DNA from: Arenicola marina
Taxonomy: Eukaryota > Annelida > Polychaeta > Arenicolidae
Length of the DNA stretch: 64,000 nt
Direction of reading: 5' to 3'
Assembly: GCA_964019135.1 (NCBI GenBank)
Contig: OZ025263.1
Location: 32,528,133 to 32,592,132, forward strand
Shown here: piece by piece, positions 27,001 to 42,000 of the stretch
How the letters are laid out: every line of letters starts with the position of its first letter
Numbering within the stretch: position 1 is the first letter of the stretch
Notes under the pieces: model-generated
What the model saw: the letters and a program-made list of their open reading frames with translations, nothing else
Database searches by the model: none
Told to the model about the DNA's origin: nothing
Made by a program: the position numbers and the translations under genes

Positions 27001-30000
27001 CAATGTAGGAATGTAAGTCTGTATGCTGATTCTTTTGATAAGCACGTATGGTGCAGCGTTGTATTCTCTTTCCACCATAGTGGCGAGTACGACTAGCGGA
27101 ACCAGCGCTAGCACCACTGCGGAGAGAACCACCAGCTTGACAACCCCAACGACAGTCTCGGAAACCACAAGCACCGGAACCAGTGGGACCACGACAACTC
27201 CCACCACTGTTACTCCGACCACCAGTGAGTCCACAACAGGTCAGTGATACAACTTTATCATTTTATGTTTAAAGGAAACGTATTATCTAGAAGGAAACGG
27301 GCGTAGAACAAACTCTAACTTCTTAAACGTCACTTTATAAGCGACATCAGCGATAATATATCGATTCTCAGCAGCTCAAAGTAGGATTCTAAGTCTGTAT
27401 GCTGATTCTTTTGATAAGCACGTATGGTGCAGGGTTGTATTCTCTTTCCACCATAGTGGCGAGTACGACTAGCGGAACCAGCGCCAGCACTACTGCGGAG
27501 AGCACCACCAGCTTGACAACCCCAACGACAGTCTCGGAAACCACAAGCACCGGAACCAGTGGGACGACGACAACTCCCACCACTGTCACCCCGACCACCA
27601 GTGAGTCCACAACAGGTCAGTGATACAACTTGATCATTTTATGTTCAAAGGAAACGTATTGTCTAGAAGGAAACGGGCGTAAAATCAACTCTAACTTCTT
27701 AAACGTCGCTTTATCTGCGACATCGGCGATAATATATCGATTCTCAGCAGCTCAAAGTAGCAATGTAAGTCTGTATGATGATTCTTTTGATAAGCACGTA
27801 TGGTGCAGCGTTGTATTCTCTTTCCACCATAGTGGCGAGTACGACTAGCGCAACCAGCGCCAGCACCACTGCGGAGAGCACCACCAGCTTGACAACCCCA
27901 ACGACAGTCTCGGAAACCACAAGCACCGGAACCAGTGGGACGACGACAACTCCCACCACTGTCACCCCGACCACCAGTGAGTCCACAACAGGTCAGTGAT
28001 ACAACTTGATCATTTTATGTTCAAAGGAAACGTATTGTCTAGAAGGAAACGGGCGTAAAATACACTCTTACTTCTTAAACGTCACTTTATAAGCGACATC
28101 GGCGATAATATATCGATTCTCAGCAGTTCAAAGTAGGAATGTAAGTCTGTATGCTGATTCTTTTGATAAGCACGTATGGTGCAGCGTTGTATTCTCTTTC
28201 CACCATAGTGGCGAGTACGACTAGCGCAACCAGCGCCAGCACCACTGCGGAGAGCACCACCAGCTTGACAACCCCAACGACAGTCTCGGAAACCACAAGC
28301 ACCGGAACCATTGGGACGACGACAACTCCCACCACTGTCACCCCGACCACCAGTGAGTCCACAACAGGTCAGTGATAAAACTTGATCATTTTATGTTCGA
28401 AGGAAACGTATTGTCTAGAAGGAAACGGGCGTAAAACTCTAACTTCTTAAACGTCACTTTATAAGCGACATTGGCGATAATATATCGATTCTCAGCAGCT
28501 CAATGGAGGAATGTAAGTCTGTATGCTGATTTATTTGATAAGCACGTATGGTGCAGCGTTGTATTCGCTTTCCACCATAGTGGCGAGTACGACTAGCGCA
28601 ACCAGCGCCAGCACCACTGCGGAGAGCACCACCAGCTTGACAACCCCAACGACAGTCTCGGAAACCACAAGCACCGGAACCAGTGGGACGACGACAACTC
28701 CCACCACTGTCACTCCGACCACCAGTGAGTCCACAACAGGTCAGTGATACAACTTTATCATTTTATGTTTAAAGGAAACGTATTGTCTAGAAAGAAACGG
28801 GCGTAGAACAAATTCTAACTTCTTAAACGTCACTTTATAAGCGACATCGGCGATAATATATCGATTCTCAGCAGCTCAAAGTAGGATTGTAAGTCTGTAT
28901 GCTGATTCTTTTGATAAGCACGTATGGTGCAGCGTTGTATTCTCTTTCCACCATAGTGGCGAGTACGACTAGCGCAACCAGCGCCAGCACCACTGCGGAG
29001 AGCACCACCAGCTTGACAACCCCAACGACAGTCTCGGAAACCACAAGCACCGGAACCAGTGGGACGACGACAACTCCCACCACTGTCACCCCGACCACCA
29101 GTGAGTCCACAACAGGTCAGTGATACAACTTTATCATTTGATGTTTAAAGGAAACGTATTGTCTAGAAGGAAACGGGCGTAAAACTCTAACTTCTTAAAC
29201 GTCACTTAATAAGCGACATTGGCGATAATATATCGATTCTCAGCAGCTCAATGTAGGAATATAAGTCTGTATGCTGATTCTTTTGATAATCACGTATGGT
29301 GCAGCGTTGTATTCTCTTTCCACCATAGTGGCGAGTACGACTAGCGCAACCAGCGCCAGCACCACTGCGGAGAGCACCACCAGCTTGACAACCCCAACGA
29401 CAGTCTCGGAAACCACAAGCACCGAGACCAGTGGGACGACGACAACTCCCACCACTGTCACCCCGACCACCAGTGAGTCCACAACAGGTCAGTGATACAA
29501 CTTCATCATTTTATGTTTAAAGGAAACGTATTATCTAGAAGGAAACGGGCGTAAAACAAACTCTAACTTCTTAAACGTCACTTTATAAGCGACATCGGCG
29601 ATAATATATCGATTCACATCAGCTCAAAGTAGGATTGTAAGTTTGTATGGTGATTCTTTTGATAAGCACGTATGGTGCAGCGTTGTATTCGCTTTCCACC
29701 ATAGTGGCGAGTACGACTAGCGCAACCAGCGCCAGCACCACTGCGGAGAGCACCACCAGCTTGACAACCCCAACGACACTCTCGGAAACCACAAGCACCG
29801 GAACCAGTGGGACGACGACAACTCCCACCACTGTCACCCCGACCAGCAGTGAGTCCACAACAGGTCAGTGATACAACTTTATTATTTTATTTTTAAAGAA
29901 AACGTATTGTCCAGAAGGAAACGGGCGTAAAATAAACTCTAACTTCTTAAACGTCACTTTATGAGCGACATCGGCGATAATATATCGATTCTCAGCAGCT

Positions 30001-33000
30001 CAAAGTAGGATTGTAAGTCTGTATGCTGATTCTTTTGATAAGCACGTATGGTGCAGCGTTGTATTCTCTTTCCACTATAGTGGCGAGTACGACTAGCGCA
30101 ACCAGCGCCAGCACCACTGCGGAGAGCACCACCAGCTTGACAACCCCAACGACAGTCTCGGAAACCACAAGCACCGGAACCAGTGGGACGACGACAACTT
30201 CCACCACTGTCATCCCGACCACCAGTGAGTCCACAACAGGTCAGTGGTACAACTTGATCATTTTATGTTCAAAGGAAACGTATTGTCTAGAAGGAAACGG
30301 GCGTAAAACTCTAACTTCTTAAACGTCACTTTATAAGCGACATTGGAGATAATTAAATCGATTCTCAGCAGCTCAAAGTAGGATTGTAAGTCTGTATGCT
30401 GATTCTTTTGATAAGCACGTATGGTGCAGCGTTGTATTCTCTTTCCACCATAGTGGCGAGTACGACTAGCGCAACCAGCGCCAGCACCACTGCGGAGAGC
30501 ACCACCAGCTTGACAACCCCAACGACAGTCTCGGAAACCACAAGCACCGGAACCATTGGGACGACGACAACTCCCACCACTGTCACCCCGACCACCAGTG
30601 AGTCCACAACAGGTCAGTGATAAAACTTGATCATTTTATGTTCGAAGGAAACGTATTGTCTAGAAGGAAACGGGCGTAAAACTCTAACTTCTTAAACGTC
30701 ACTTTATAAGCGACATTGGCGATAATATATCGATTCTCAGCAGCTCAATGGAGGAATATAAGTCTGTATGCTGATTTATTTGATAAGCACGTATGGTGCA
30801 GCGTTGTATTCTCTTTCCACCATAGTGGCGAGTACGACTAGCGCAACCAGCGCCAGCACCACTGCGGAGAGCACCACCCGCTTGACAAACCCAACGACAC
30901 TCTCGGAAACCACAAGCACCGGAACCAGTGGGACGACGACAACTCCCACCACTGTCACTCCGACCACCAGTGAGTCCACAACAGGTCAGTGATATAACTT
31001 TATCATTTTATGTTTAAAGGAAACGTTTTGTCTAGAAAGAAACGGGCGTAGAACAAACTCTAACTTCTTAAACGTCACTTTATAAGCGACATCGGCGATA
31101 ATATATCGATTCTCAGCAGCTCAAAGTAGGATTGTAAGTCTGTATGCTGATTCTTTTGATAAGCACGTATGGTGCAGCGTGGTATTCTCTTTCCACCATA
31201 GTGGCGAGTACGACTAGCGCAACCAGCGCCAGCACCACTGCGGAGAGCACCACCAGCTTGACAACCCCAACGACACTCTCGGAAACCACAAGCACCGGAA
31301 CCAGTGGGACGACGACAACTCCCACTACTGTCACCCCGACCAGCAGTGAGTCCACAACAGGTCAGTGATACAACTTTATTATTTTATTTTTAAAGAAAAC
31401 GTATTGTCTAGAAGGAAACGGGCGTAAAACTCTAACTTCTTAAACGTCACTTTATAAGCGACATTGGAGATAATATATCGATTCTCAGCAGCTCAAAGTA
31501 GGATTGTAAGTCTGTATGCTGATTCTTTTGATAAGCACGTTTGGTGCAGCGTTGTATTATCTTTCCACCATAGTGGCGAGTACGACTAGCGCAACCAGCG
31601 TCAGCACCACTGCGGAGAGCACCACCAGCTTGACAACCCAAACGACAGTCTCGGAAACCACAAGTACCGGAACCAGTGGGACGACGACAACTCTCACCAC
31701 TGTCACCCCGACCACCAGTGAGTCCACAACAGGTCAGTGATACAACTTTATCATTTTATGTTTAAAGAAAACGTATTGTCTAGAATGAAACGGGCGTAAA
31801 ATAATCTCTAACTTCTTAAACGTCACTTTATAAGCGACATCGGCGATAATATATCGATTCTCAGCAGCTCAAAGTAGGAATGTAAGTCTGTATGCTGATT
31901 CTTTTGATAAGCACGTATGGTGCAGCGTTGTATTCTCTTTCCACCATAGTGGCGAGTACGACTAGCGCAACCAGCGCCAGCACCACTGCCGAGAGCACCA
32001 CCAGCTTGACAACCCCAACGACAGTCTCGGAAACCACAAGCACCGAGACCAGTGGGACGACGACAACTCCCACCACTGTCACCCCGACCACCAGTGAGTC
32101 CACAACAGGTCAGTGATACAACTTTATCATTTTGTGTTTAAAGGAAACGTATTGTCTAGAATGAAACGGGCGTAAAACCCGAACTTCTTAAGCGTCATTT
32201 TTGAGCGACATCGGCGATAATATATCGATTCTCAGCAGTTCAAAGTAGGAATGTAAGTCTGTATGCTGATTCTTTTGATAAGCACGTATGGTGCAGCGTT
32301 GTATTCTCTTTCCACCATAGTGGCGAGTACGACTAGCGCAACCAGCGCCAGCACCACTGCCGAGAGCACCACCAGCTTGACAACCCCAACGACAGTCTCG
32401 GAAACCACAAGCACCGAGACCAGTGGGACGACGACAACTCCCACCACTGTCACCCCGACCACCAGTGAGTCCACAACAGGTCAGTGATACAACTTCATCA
32501 TTTTATGTTTAAAGGAAACGTATTATCTAGAAGGAAACGGGCGTAAAACAAACTCTAACTTCTTAAACGTCACTTTATAAGCGACATCGGCGATAATATA
32601 TCGATTCACATCAGCTCAAAGTAGGATCGTAAGTCTGTATGCTGATTCTTTTGATAAGCACGTATGGTGCAGCGTGGTATTCTCTTTCCACCATAGTGGC
32701 GAGTACGACTAGCGCAACCAGCGCCAGCACCACTGCGGAGAGCACCACCAGCTTGACAACCCCAACGACACTCTCGGAAACCACAAGCACCGGAACCAGT
32801 GGGACGACGACAACTCCCACCACTGTCACCCCGACCAGCAGTGAGTCCACAACAGGTCAGTGATACAACTTTATTATTTTATTTTTAAAGAAAACGTATT
32901 GTCCAGAAGGAAACGGGCGTAAAATAAACTCTAACTTCTTAAACGTCACTTTATGAGCGACATCGGCGATAATATATCGATTCTCAGCAGCTCAAAGTAG

Positions 33001-36000
33001 GATTGTAAGTCTGTATGCTGATTCTTTTGATAAGCACGTATGGTGCAGCGTTGTATTCTCTTTCCACTATAGTGGCGAGTACGACTAGCGCAACCAGCGC
33101 CAGCACCACTGCGGAGAGCACCACCAGCTTGACAACCCCAACGACAGTCTCGGAAACCACAAGCACCGGAACCAGTGGGACGACGACAACTTCCACCACT
33201 GTCATCCCGACCACCAGTGAGTCCACAACAGGTCAGTGGTACAACTTGATCATTTTATGTTCAAAGGAAACGTATTGTCTAGAAGGAAACGGGCGTAAAA
33301 CTCTAACTTCTTAAACGTCACTTTATAAGCGACATTGGAGATAATATATCGATTCTCAGCAGCTCAAAGTAGGATTGTAAGTCTGTATGCTGATTCTTTT
33401 GATAAGCACGTTTGGTGCAGCGTTGTATTATCTTTCCACCATAGTGGCGAGTACGACTAGCGCAACCAGCGCCAGCACCACTGCGGAGAGCACCACCAGT
33501 TTGACAACCCCAACGACAGTCTCGGAAACCACAAGCACCGGAACCAGTGGGACGACGACAACTCCCACCACTGTCACCCCGACCACCAGTGAGTCCACAA
33601 CAGGTCAGTGATACAACTTCATCATTTTATGTTTAAAGGAAACGTATTATCTAGAAGGAAACGGGCGTAAAACAAACTCTAACTTCTTAAACGTCACTTT
33701 ATAAGCGACATCGGCGATAATATATCGATTCACATCAGCTCAAAGTAGGATCGTAAGTCTGTATGCTGATTCTTTTGATAAGCACGTATGGTGCAGCGTG
33801 GTATTCTCTTTCCACCATAGTGGCGAGTACGACTAGCGCAACCAGCGCCAGCACCACTGCGGAGAGCACCACCAGCTTGACAACCCCAACGACACTCTCG
33901 GAAACCACAAGCACCGGAACCAGTGGGACGACGACAACTCCCACCACTGTCACCCCGACCAGCAGTGAGTCCACAACAGGTCAGTGATACAACTTTATTA
34001 TTTTATTTTTGAAGAAAACGTATTGTCCAGAAGGAAACGGGCGTAAAATAAACTCTAACTTCTTAAACGTCACTTTATGAGCGACATCGGCGATAATATA
34101 TCGATTCTCAGCAGCTCAAAGTAGGATTGTAAGTCTGTATGCTGATTCTTTTGATAAGCACGTATGGTGCAGCGTTGTATTCTCTTTCCACTATAGTGGC
34201 GAGTACGACTAGCGCAACCAGCGCCAGCACCACTGCGGAGAGCACCGCCAGCTTGACAACCCCAACGACAGTCTCGGAAACCACAAGCACCGGAACCAGT
34301 GGGACGACGACAACTTCCACCACTGTCATCCCGACCACCAGTGAGTCCACAACAGGTCAGTGGTACAACTTGATCATTTTATGTTCAAAGGAAACGTATT
34401 GTCTAGAAGGAAACGGGCGTAAAACTCTAACTTCTTAAACGTCACTTTATAAGCGACATTGGAGATAATATATCGATTCTCAGCAGCTCAAAGTAGGATT
34501 GTAAGTCTGTATGCTGATTCTTTTGATAAGCACGTTTGGTGCAGCGTTGTATTATCTTTCCACCATAGTGGCGAGTACGACTAGCGCAACCAGCGTCAGC
34601 ACCACTGCGGAGAGCACCACCAGCTTGACAACCCCAACGACAGTCTCGGAAACCACAAGCACCGGAACCAGTGGGACGACGACAACTCCCACCACTGTCA
34701 CCCCGACCACCAGTGAGTCAACAACAGGTCAGTGATGCAACTTTATCATTTGATGTTTAAAGGAAACGTATTGTCTAGAATGAAACGGGCGTAAAATAAA
34801 CTCTAACTTCTTAAACGTCACTTTATTTGCGACATCGGCGATAATATATCGATTCTCAGCAGCTCAATGTAGGAATGTAAGTCTGTATGTTTATTTTTTT
34901 GATAAGCACGTATGGTGCAGCGTTGTATTCTCTTTCCACCATAGTGGCGAGTACGACTAGTGCAACCAGCGCCAGCACCACTGCGGAGAGCACCACCAGG
35001 TTGACAACCCCAACGACAGTCTCGGAAACCACAAGCACCGGAACCAGTGGGACGACGACAACTCCCACCACTGTCACTCCGACCACCAGTGAGTCCACAA
35101 CAGGTCAGTGATACAACTTTATCATTTTATGTTTAAAGGAAACGTATTGTCTAGAAGGAAACGGGCGTAAAACAAACTCTAACTTCTTAAACGTCACTTT
35201 ATAAGCAACATTGGCGATAATATATCGATTCTCAGCAGCTCAAAGTAGGATTGTAAGTCTGTATGCTGATTCTTTTGATAAGCACGTTTGGTGCAGCGTT
35301 GTATTATCTTTCCGCCATAGTGGCGAGTACGACTAGCGCAACCAGCGTCAGCACCACTGCGGAGAGCACCACCAGCTTGACAACCCCAACGACAGTCTCG
35401 GAAACCACAAGCACCGGAACCAGTGGGACGACGACAACTCCCACCACTGTCACCCCGACCACCAGTGACTCAACAACAGGTCAGTGATACAACTTTATCA
35501 TTTTATGTTGAAAGGAAACGTATTGTCTTGAATGAAACGGGCGTAAAATAAACTCTAACTTCTTAAACGTCACTTTATTAGCGACATCGGCGATAATATA
35601 TCGATTCTCAGCAGCTCAATGTAGGAATGTAAGTCTGTATGTGTATTCTTTTGATTAGCACGTATGGTGCAGCGTTGTATTCTCTTTCCACCATAGTGGC
35701 GAGTACGACTAGTGCAACCAGCGCCAGCACCACTGCGGAGAGCACCACCAGCTTGACAACCCCAACGACAGTCTCGGAAACCACAAGCACCGGAACCAGT
35801 GGGACGACGACAACTCCCACCACTGTCACCCCGACCAGCAGTGAGTCCACAACAGGTCAGTGATACAACTTTATTATTTTATTTTTAAAGAAAACGTATT
35901 GTCCAGAAGGAAACGGGCGTAACATAAACTCTAACTTCTTAAACGTCACTTTATAAGCGACATCGGCGATAATATATCGATTCTCAGCAGCTCAAAGTAG

Positions 36001-39000
36001 GAATGTAAGTCTGTATGCTGATTCTTTTGATAAGCACGTATGGTGCAGCGTTGTATTCCCTTTCCATCATAGTGGCGAGTACGACTAGCGCAACCAGCGC
36101 CAGCACCACTGCGGAGAGCACCACCAGCTTGACAACCCCAACGACAGTCTCGGAAACCACAAGCACCGAAACCAGTGGGACGACGACAACTCCCACCACT
36201 GTCACCCCGACCACCAGTGAGTCAACAACAGGTCAGTGATACAACTTTATCATTTTATGTTTAAAAGAAACGTATTGTCTAGAATGAAACGGGCGTAAAA
36301 TAAACTCTAACTTCTTAAACGTTACTTTATTAGCGACATCGGCGATAATATATCGATTTTCAGCAGCTCAAAGTAGGATTGTAAGTCTGTATGCTGATTC
36401 TTTTGATAAGCACGTTTGGTGCAGCGTTGTATTCTCTTTCCACCATAGTGGCGAGTACGACTAGCGCAACCAGCGCCAGCACCACTGCGGAGAGCACCAC
36501 CAGCTTGACAACCCCAACGACAGTCTCGGAAACCACAAGCACCGGAACCAGTGGGACGACGACAACTCCCACCAATGTCACCCCGACAACCAGTGAGTCC
36601 ACAACAGGTCAGTGATACAACTTTATCATTTTATGTTTAAAGGAAACGTATTGTCTAGAATGAAACGGGCGTAAAATAAACTCTAACTTCTTAAACGTCA
36701 CTTTATAAGCGACATCGGCGATAATATATCGATTCTCAGCAGCTCCAAGTAGGATTGTAAGTCTGTATGCTGATTCTTTTGATAAGCACGTATGGTGCAG
36801 CGTTGTATTCTCTTTCCACCATAGTGGCGAGTACGACTAGCGCAACCAGCGCCAGCACCACTGCGGAGAGCACCACCAGCTTGACAACCCCAACGACAGT
36901 CTCGGAAACCACAAGCACCGGAACCAGTGGGACGACGACAACTCCCACCACTGTCACCCCGACCACCAGTGAGTCCACAACAGGTCAGTGATACAACTTT
37001 ATTATTTTATTTTTAAAGAAAACGTATTGTCCAGAAGGAAACGGGCGTAAAATAAACTCTAACTTCTTAAACGTCACTTTATAAGCGACATCGGCGATAA
37101 TATATCGATTCTCAGCAGCTCAAAGTAGGAATGTAAGTCTGTATGCTGATTCTTTTGATAAGCACGTATGGTGCAGCGTTGTATTCTCTTTCCATCATAG
37201 TGGCGAGTACGACTAGCGCAACCAGCGCCAGCACCACTGCGGAGAGCACCACCAGCTTGACAACCCCAACGACAGTCTCGGAAACCACAAGCACCGAAAC
37301 CAGTGGGACGACGACAACTCCCACCACTGTCACCCCGACCACCAGTGAGTCAACAACAGGTCAGTGATACAACTTTATCATTTTATGTTTAAAAGAAACG
37401 TATTGTCTAGAATGAAACGGGCGTAAAATAAACTCTAACTTCTTAAACGTCACTTTATTAGCGACATCGGCGATAATATATCGATTTTCAGCAGCTCAAA
37501 GTAGGATTGTAAGTCTGTATGCTTATTCTTTTGATAAACACGTATGGTGCAGCGTTGTATTCTCTTTCCACCATAGTGGCGAGTACGACTAGCGCAACCA
37601 GCGCCAGCACCACTGCGGAGAGCACCACCAGCTTGACAACCCCAACGACAGTTTCGGAAACCACAAGCACCGGAACCAGTAGGACGACGACAACTTCCAC
37701 CACTGTCACCCCGACCACCAGTGAGTCCGCAACAGGTCAGTGATACAACTTGATCATTTTAAGTTCAAAGGAAACGTATTGTCTAGAATGAAACGGGCGT
37801 AAAACTCTAACTTCTTAAACGTCACTTTATAAGCGACATCCGCGATAATATATCGATTCTCAGCAGCTCAAAGTAGGATTGTAAGTCTGTATGCTGATTC
37901 TTTTGATAAGCACGTTTGGTGCAGCGTTGTATCCTCTTTCCACCATAGTGGCGAGTACGACTAGCGCAACCAGCGCCAGCACCACTGCGGAGAGCACCAC
38001 CAGCTTGACAACCCCAACGACAGTCTCGGAAACCACAAGCACCGGAACCAGTGGGACGACGACAACTCCCACCAATGTCACCCCGACAACCAGTGAGTCC
38101 ACAACAGGTCAGTGATACAACTTTATCATTTTATGTTTAAAGGAAACGTATTGTCTAGAATGAAACGGGCGTAAAATAAACTCTAACTTCTTAAACGTCA
38201 CTTTATAAGCGACATCGGCGATAATATATCGATTCTCAGCAGCTCAAAGTAGGAATGTAAGTCTGTATGCTGATTCTTTTGATAAGCACGTATGGTGCAG
38301 CGTTGTATTATCTTTCAACCATAGTGGCGAGTACGACTAGCGCAACCAGCGCCAGCACCACTGCGGAGAGCACCACCAGCTTGACAACCCCAACGACAGT
38401 CTCGGAAACCACAAGCACCGGAACCAGTGGGACGACGACAACTCCCACCACTGTCACCGCGACCACCAGTGAGTCAACAACAGGTCAGTGATACAACTTT
38501 ATCATTTTATGTTTAAAGGAAACGTATTGTCTAGAAGGAAACGGGCGTAAAACAAACTCTAACTTCTTAAACGTCACTTTATAAGCGACATCGGCGATAA
38601 TATATCGATACTCAGCAGCTCAAAGTAGGAATGTAAGTCTGTATGCTGATTCTTTTGATAAGCACGTATGGTGCAGCGTTGTATTCTCTTTCCACCATAG
38701 TGGCGAGTACGACTAGTGCAACCAGCGCCAGCACCACTGCGGAGAGCACCACCAGCTTGACAACCCCAACGACAGTCTCGGAAACCACAAGCACCGGAAC
38801 CAGTGGGACGACGACAACTCCCACCACTGTCACCCCGACCACCAGTGAGTCCACAACAGGTCAGTGATACAACTTGATCATTTTATGTTCAAAGGAAACG
38901 TATTGTCTAGAAGGAAACGGGCGTAAAACTCTAACTTCTTAAACGTCACTTTATAAGCGACATTGGCGATAATATATCGATTCTCAGCCGCTCAAAGTAG

Positions 39001-42000
39001 GATTGTAAGTCTGTATGCTGATTCTTTTGATAAACACGTTTGGTGCAGCGTTGTATTCTCTTTCCACCATAGTGGCGAGTACGACTAGCGCAACCAGCGT
39101 CAGCACCACTGCGGAGAGCACCACCAGCTTGACAACCCCAACGACAGTCTCGGAAACCACAAGCACCGGAACCAGTGGGACGACGACAACTCCCACCACT
39201 GTCACCCCGACCACCAGTGAGTCAACAACAGGTCAGTGATACAACTTTATCATTTTATGTTTAAAGGAAACGTATTGTCTAGAATGAAACGGGCGTAAAA
39301 TAAACTCTAACTTCTTAAACGTCACTTTATTAGCGACATCGGCGATAATATATCGATTCTCAGCAGCTCAATGTAGGAATGTAAGTCTGTATGTTTGTTC
39401 TTTTGATAAGCACGTATGGTGCAGCGTTGTATTCTCTTTCCACCATAGTGGCGAGTACGACTAGTGCAACCAGCGCCAGCACCACTGCGGAGAGCACCAC
39501 CAGCTTGACAACCCCAACGACAGTCTCGGAAACCACAAGCACCGGAACCAGTGGGACGACGACAACTCCCACCACTGTCACCCCGACCAGCAGTGAGTCC
39601 ACAACAGGTCAGTGATACTTTATTATTTTATTTTTAAAGAAAACGTATTGTCCAGAAGGAAACGGGCGTAAAATAAACTCTAACTTCTTAAACGTCACTT
39701 TATGAGCGACATCGGCGATAACATATCGATTCTCAGCAGCTCAAAGTAGGATTGTAATTCTGTATGCTGATACTTTTGATAAACACGTTTGGTGCAGCGT
39801 TGTATTATCTTTCCACCATAGTGGCGAGTACGACTAGCGCAACCAGCGTCAGCACCACTGCGGAGAGCACCACCAGCTTGACAACCCCAACGACAGTCTC
39901 GGCAACCACAAGCACCGGAACCAGTGGGACGACGACAACTCCCACCCCTGTCACCCCGACCACCAGTGAGTCAACAACAGGTCAGTGATACAACTTTATC
40001 ATTTTATGTTTAAAGGAAACCTATTGTCTAGAATGAAACGGGCGTAAAATAAACTCTAACTTCTTAAACGTCACTTTATAAGCGACATTGGAGATAATAT
40101 GTCGATTCTCAGCAGCCCAATGTAGGAATGTAAGTCTGTATGTTTATTCTTTTGATAAGCACGTATGGTGCAGCGTTGTATTCTCTTTCCACCATAGTGG
40201 CGAGTACGACTAGTGCAACCAGCGCCAGCACCACTGCGGAGAGCACCACCAGCTTGACAACCCCAACGACAGTCTCGGAAACCACAAGCACCGGAACCAG
40301 TGGGACGACGACAACTCCCACCACTGTCACTCCGACCACCAGTGAGTCCACAACAGGTCAGTGATACAACTTTATCATTTTATGTTTAAAGGAAACGTAT
40401 TGTCTAGAAGGAAACGGGCGTAGAACAAACTCTAACTTCTTAAACGTCACTTAATAAGCGACATCGGCGATAATATATCGATTCTCAGCAGCTCAAAGAA
40501 GGAATGTAAGTCTGTATGCTGATTCTTTTGATAAGCACGTATGGTGCAGCGTTGTATTCTCTTTCCACCATAGCGGCGAGTACGACTAGTGCAACCAGCG
40601 CCAGCACCACTGCAGAGAGCACCACCAGCTTGACAACCCCAACGACAGTCTCGGAAACCACAAGCACCGGAACCAGTGGGACGACGACAACTCCCACCAC
40701 TGTCACCCCGACCACCAGTGAGTCCACAACAGGTCAGTGATACAACTTGATCATTTTATGTTCAAAGGAAACGTATTGTCTAGAAGGAAACGGGCGTAAA
40801 ACAAACTCTAACTTCTTAAACGTCACTTTATAAGCGACATCGGCGATAATATATCGATACTCAGCAGCTCAAAGTAGGAATGTAAGTCTGTATGCTGATT
40901 CTTTTGATAAGCACGTATGGTGCAGCGTTGTATTCTCTTTCCACCATAGTGGCGAGTACGACTAGTGCAACCAGCGCCAGCACCACTGCGGAGAGCACCA
41001 CCAGCTTGACAACCCCAACGACAGTCTCGGAAACCACAAGCACCGGAACCAGTGGGACGACGACAACTCCCACCACTGTCACCCCGACCACCAGTGAGTC
41101 CACAACAGGTCAGTGATACAACTTTATCATTTTATGTTTAAAGGAAACGTATTGTCTAGAATGAAACGGGCGTAAAATAAACTCTAACTTCTTAAACGTC
41201 ACTTTATTAGCGACATCGGCGATAATATATCGATTCTCAGCAGCTCAATGTAGGAATGTAAGTCTGTATGTTTGTTCTTTTGATAAGCACGTATGGTGCA
41301 GCGTTGTATTCTCTTTCCACCATAGTGGCGAGTACGACTAGTGCAACCAGCGCCAGCACCACTGCGGAGAGCACCACCAGCTTGACAACCCCAACGACAG
41401 TCTCGGAAACCACAAGCACCGGAACCAGTGGGACGACGACAACTCCCACCACTGTCACCCCGACCAGCAGTGAGTCCACAACAGGTCAGTGATACTTTAT
41501 TATTTTATTTTTAAAGAAAACGTATTGTCCAGAAGGAAACGGGCGTAAAATAAACTCTAACTTCTTAAACGTCACTTTATGAGCGACATCGGCGATAACA
41601 TATCGATTCTCAGCAGCTCAAAGTAGGATTGTAATTCTGTATGCTGATACTTTTGATAAACACGTTTGGTGCAGCGTTGTATTATCTTTCCACCATAGTG
41701 GCGAGTACGACTAGCGCAACCAGCGTCAGCACCACTGCGGAGAGCACCACCAGCTTGACAACCCCAACGACAGTCTCGGCAACCACAAGCACCGGAACCA
41801 GTGGGACGACGACAACTCCCACCCCTGTCACCCCGACCACCAGTGAGTCAACAACAGGTCAGTGATACAACTTTATCATTTTATGTTTAAAGGAAACCTA
41901 TTGTCTAGAATGAAACGGGCGTAAAATAAACTCTAACTTCTTAAACGTCACTTTATAAGCGACATTGGAGATAATATGTCGATTCTCAGCAGCCCAATGT

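Noticed and set aside
22460-31641. Occasional other-frame reading frames (82 codons at 22460-22708, 72 at 27630-27848, 64 at 31447-31641)
   Set aside because: They arise from chance loss of stops in single units, overlap the exon in the wrong frame or strand, and are not conserved in neighbouring copies.
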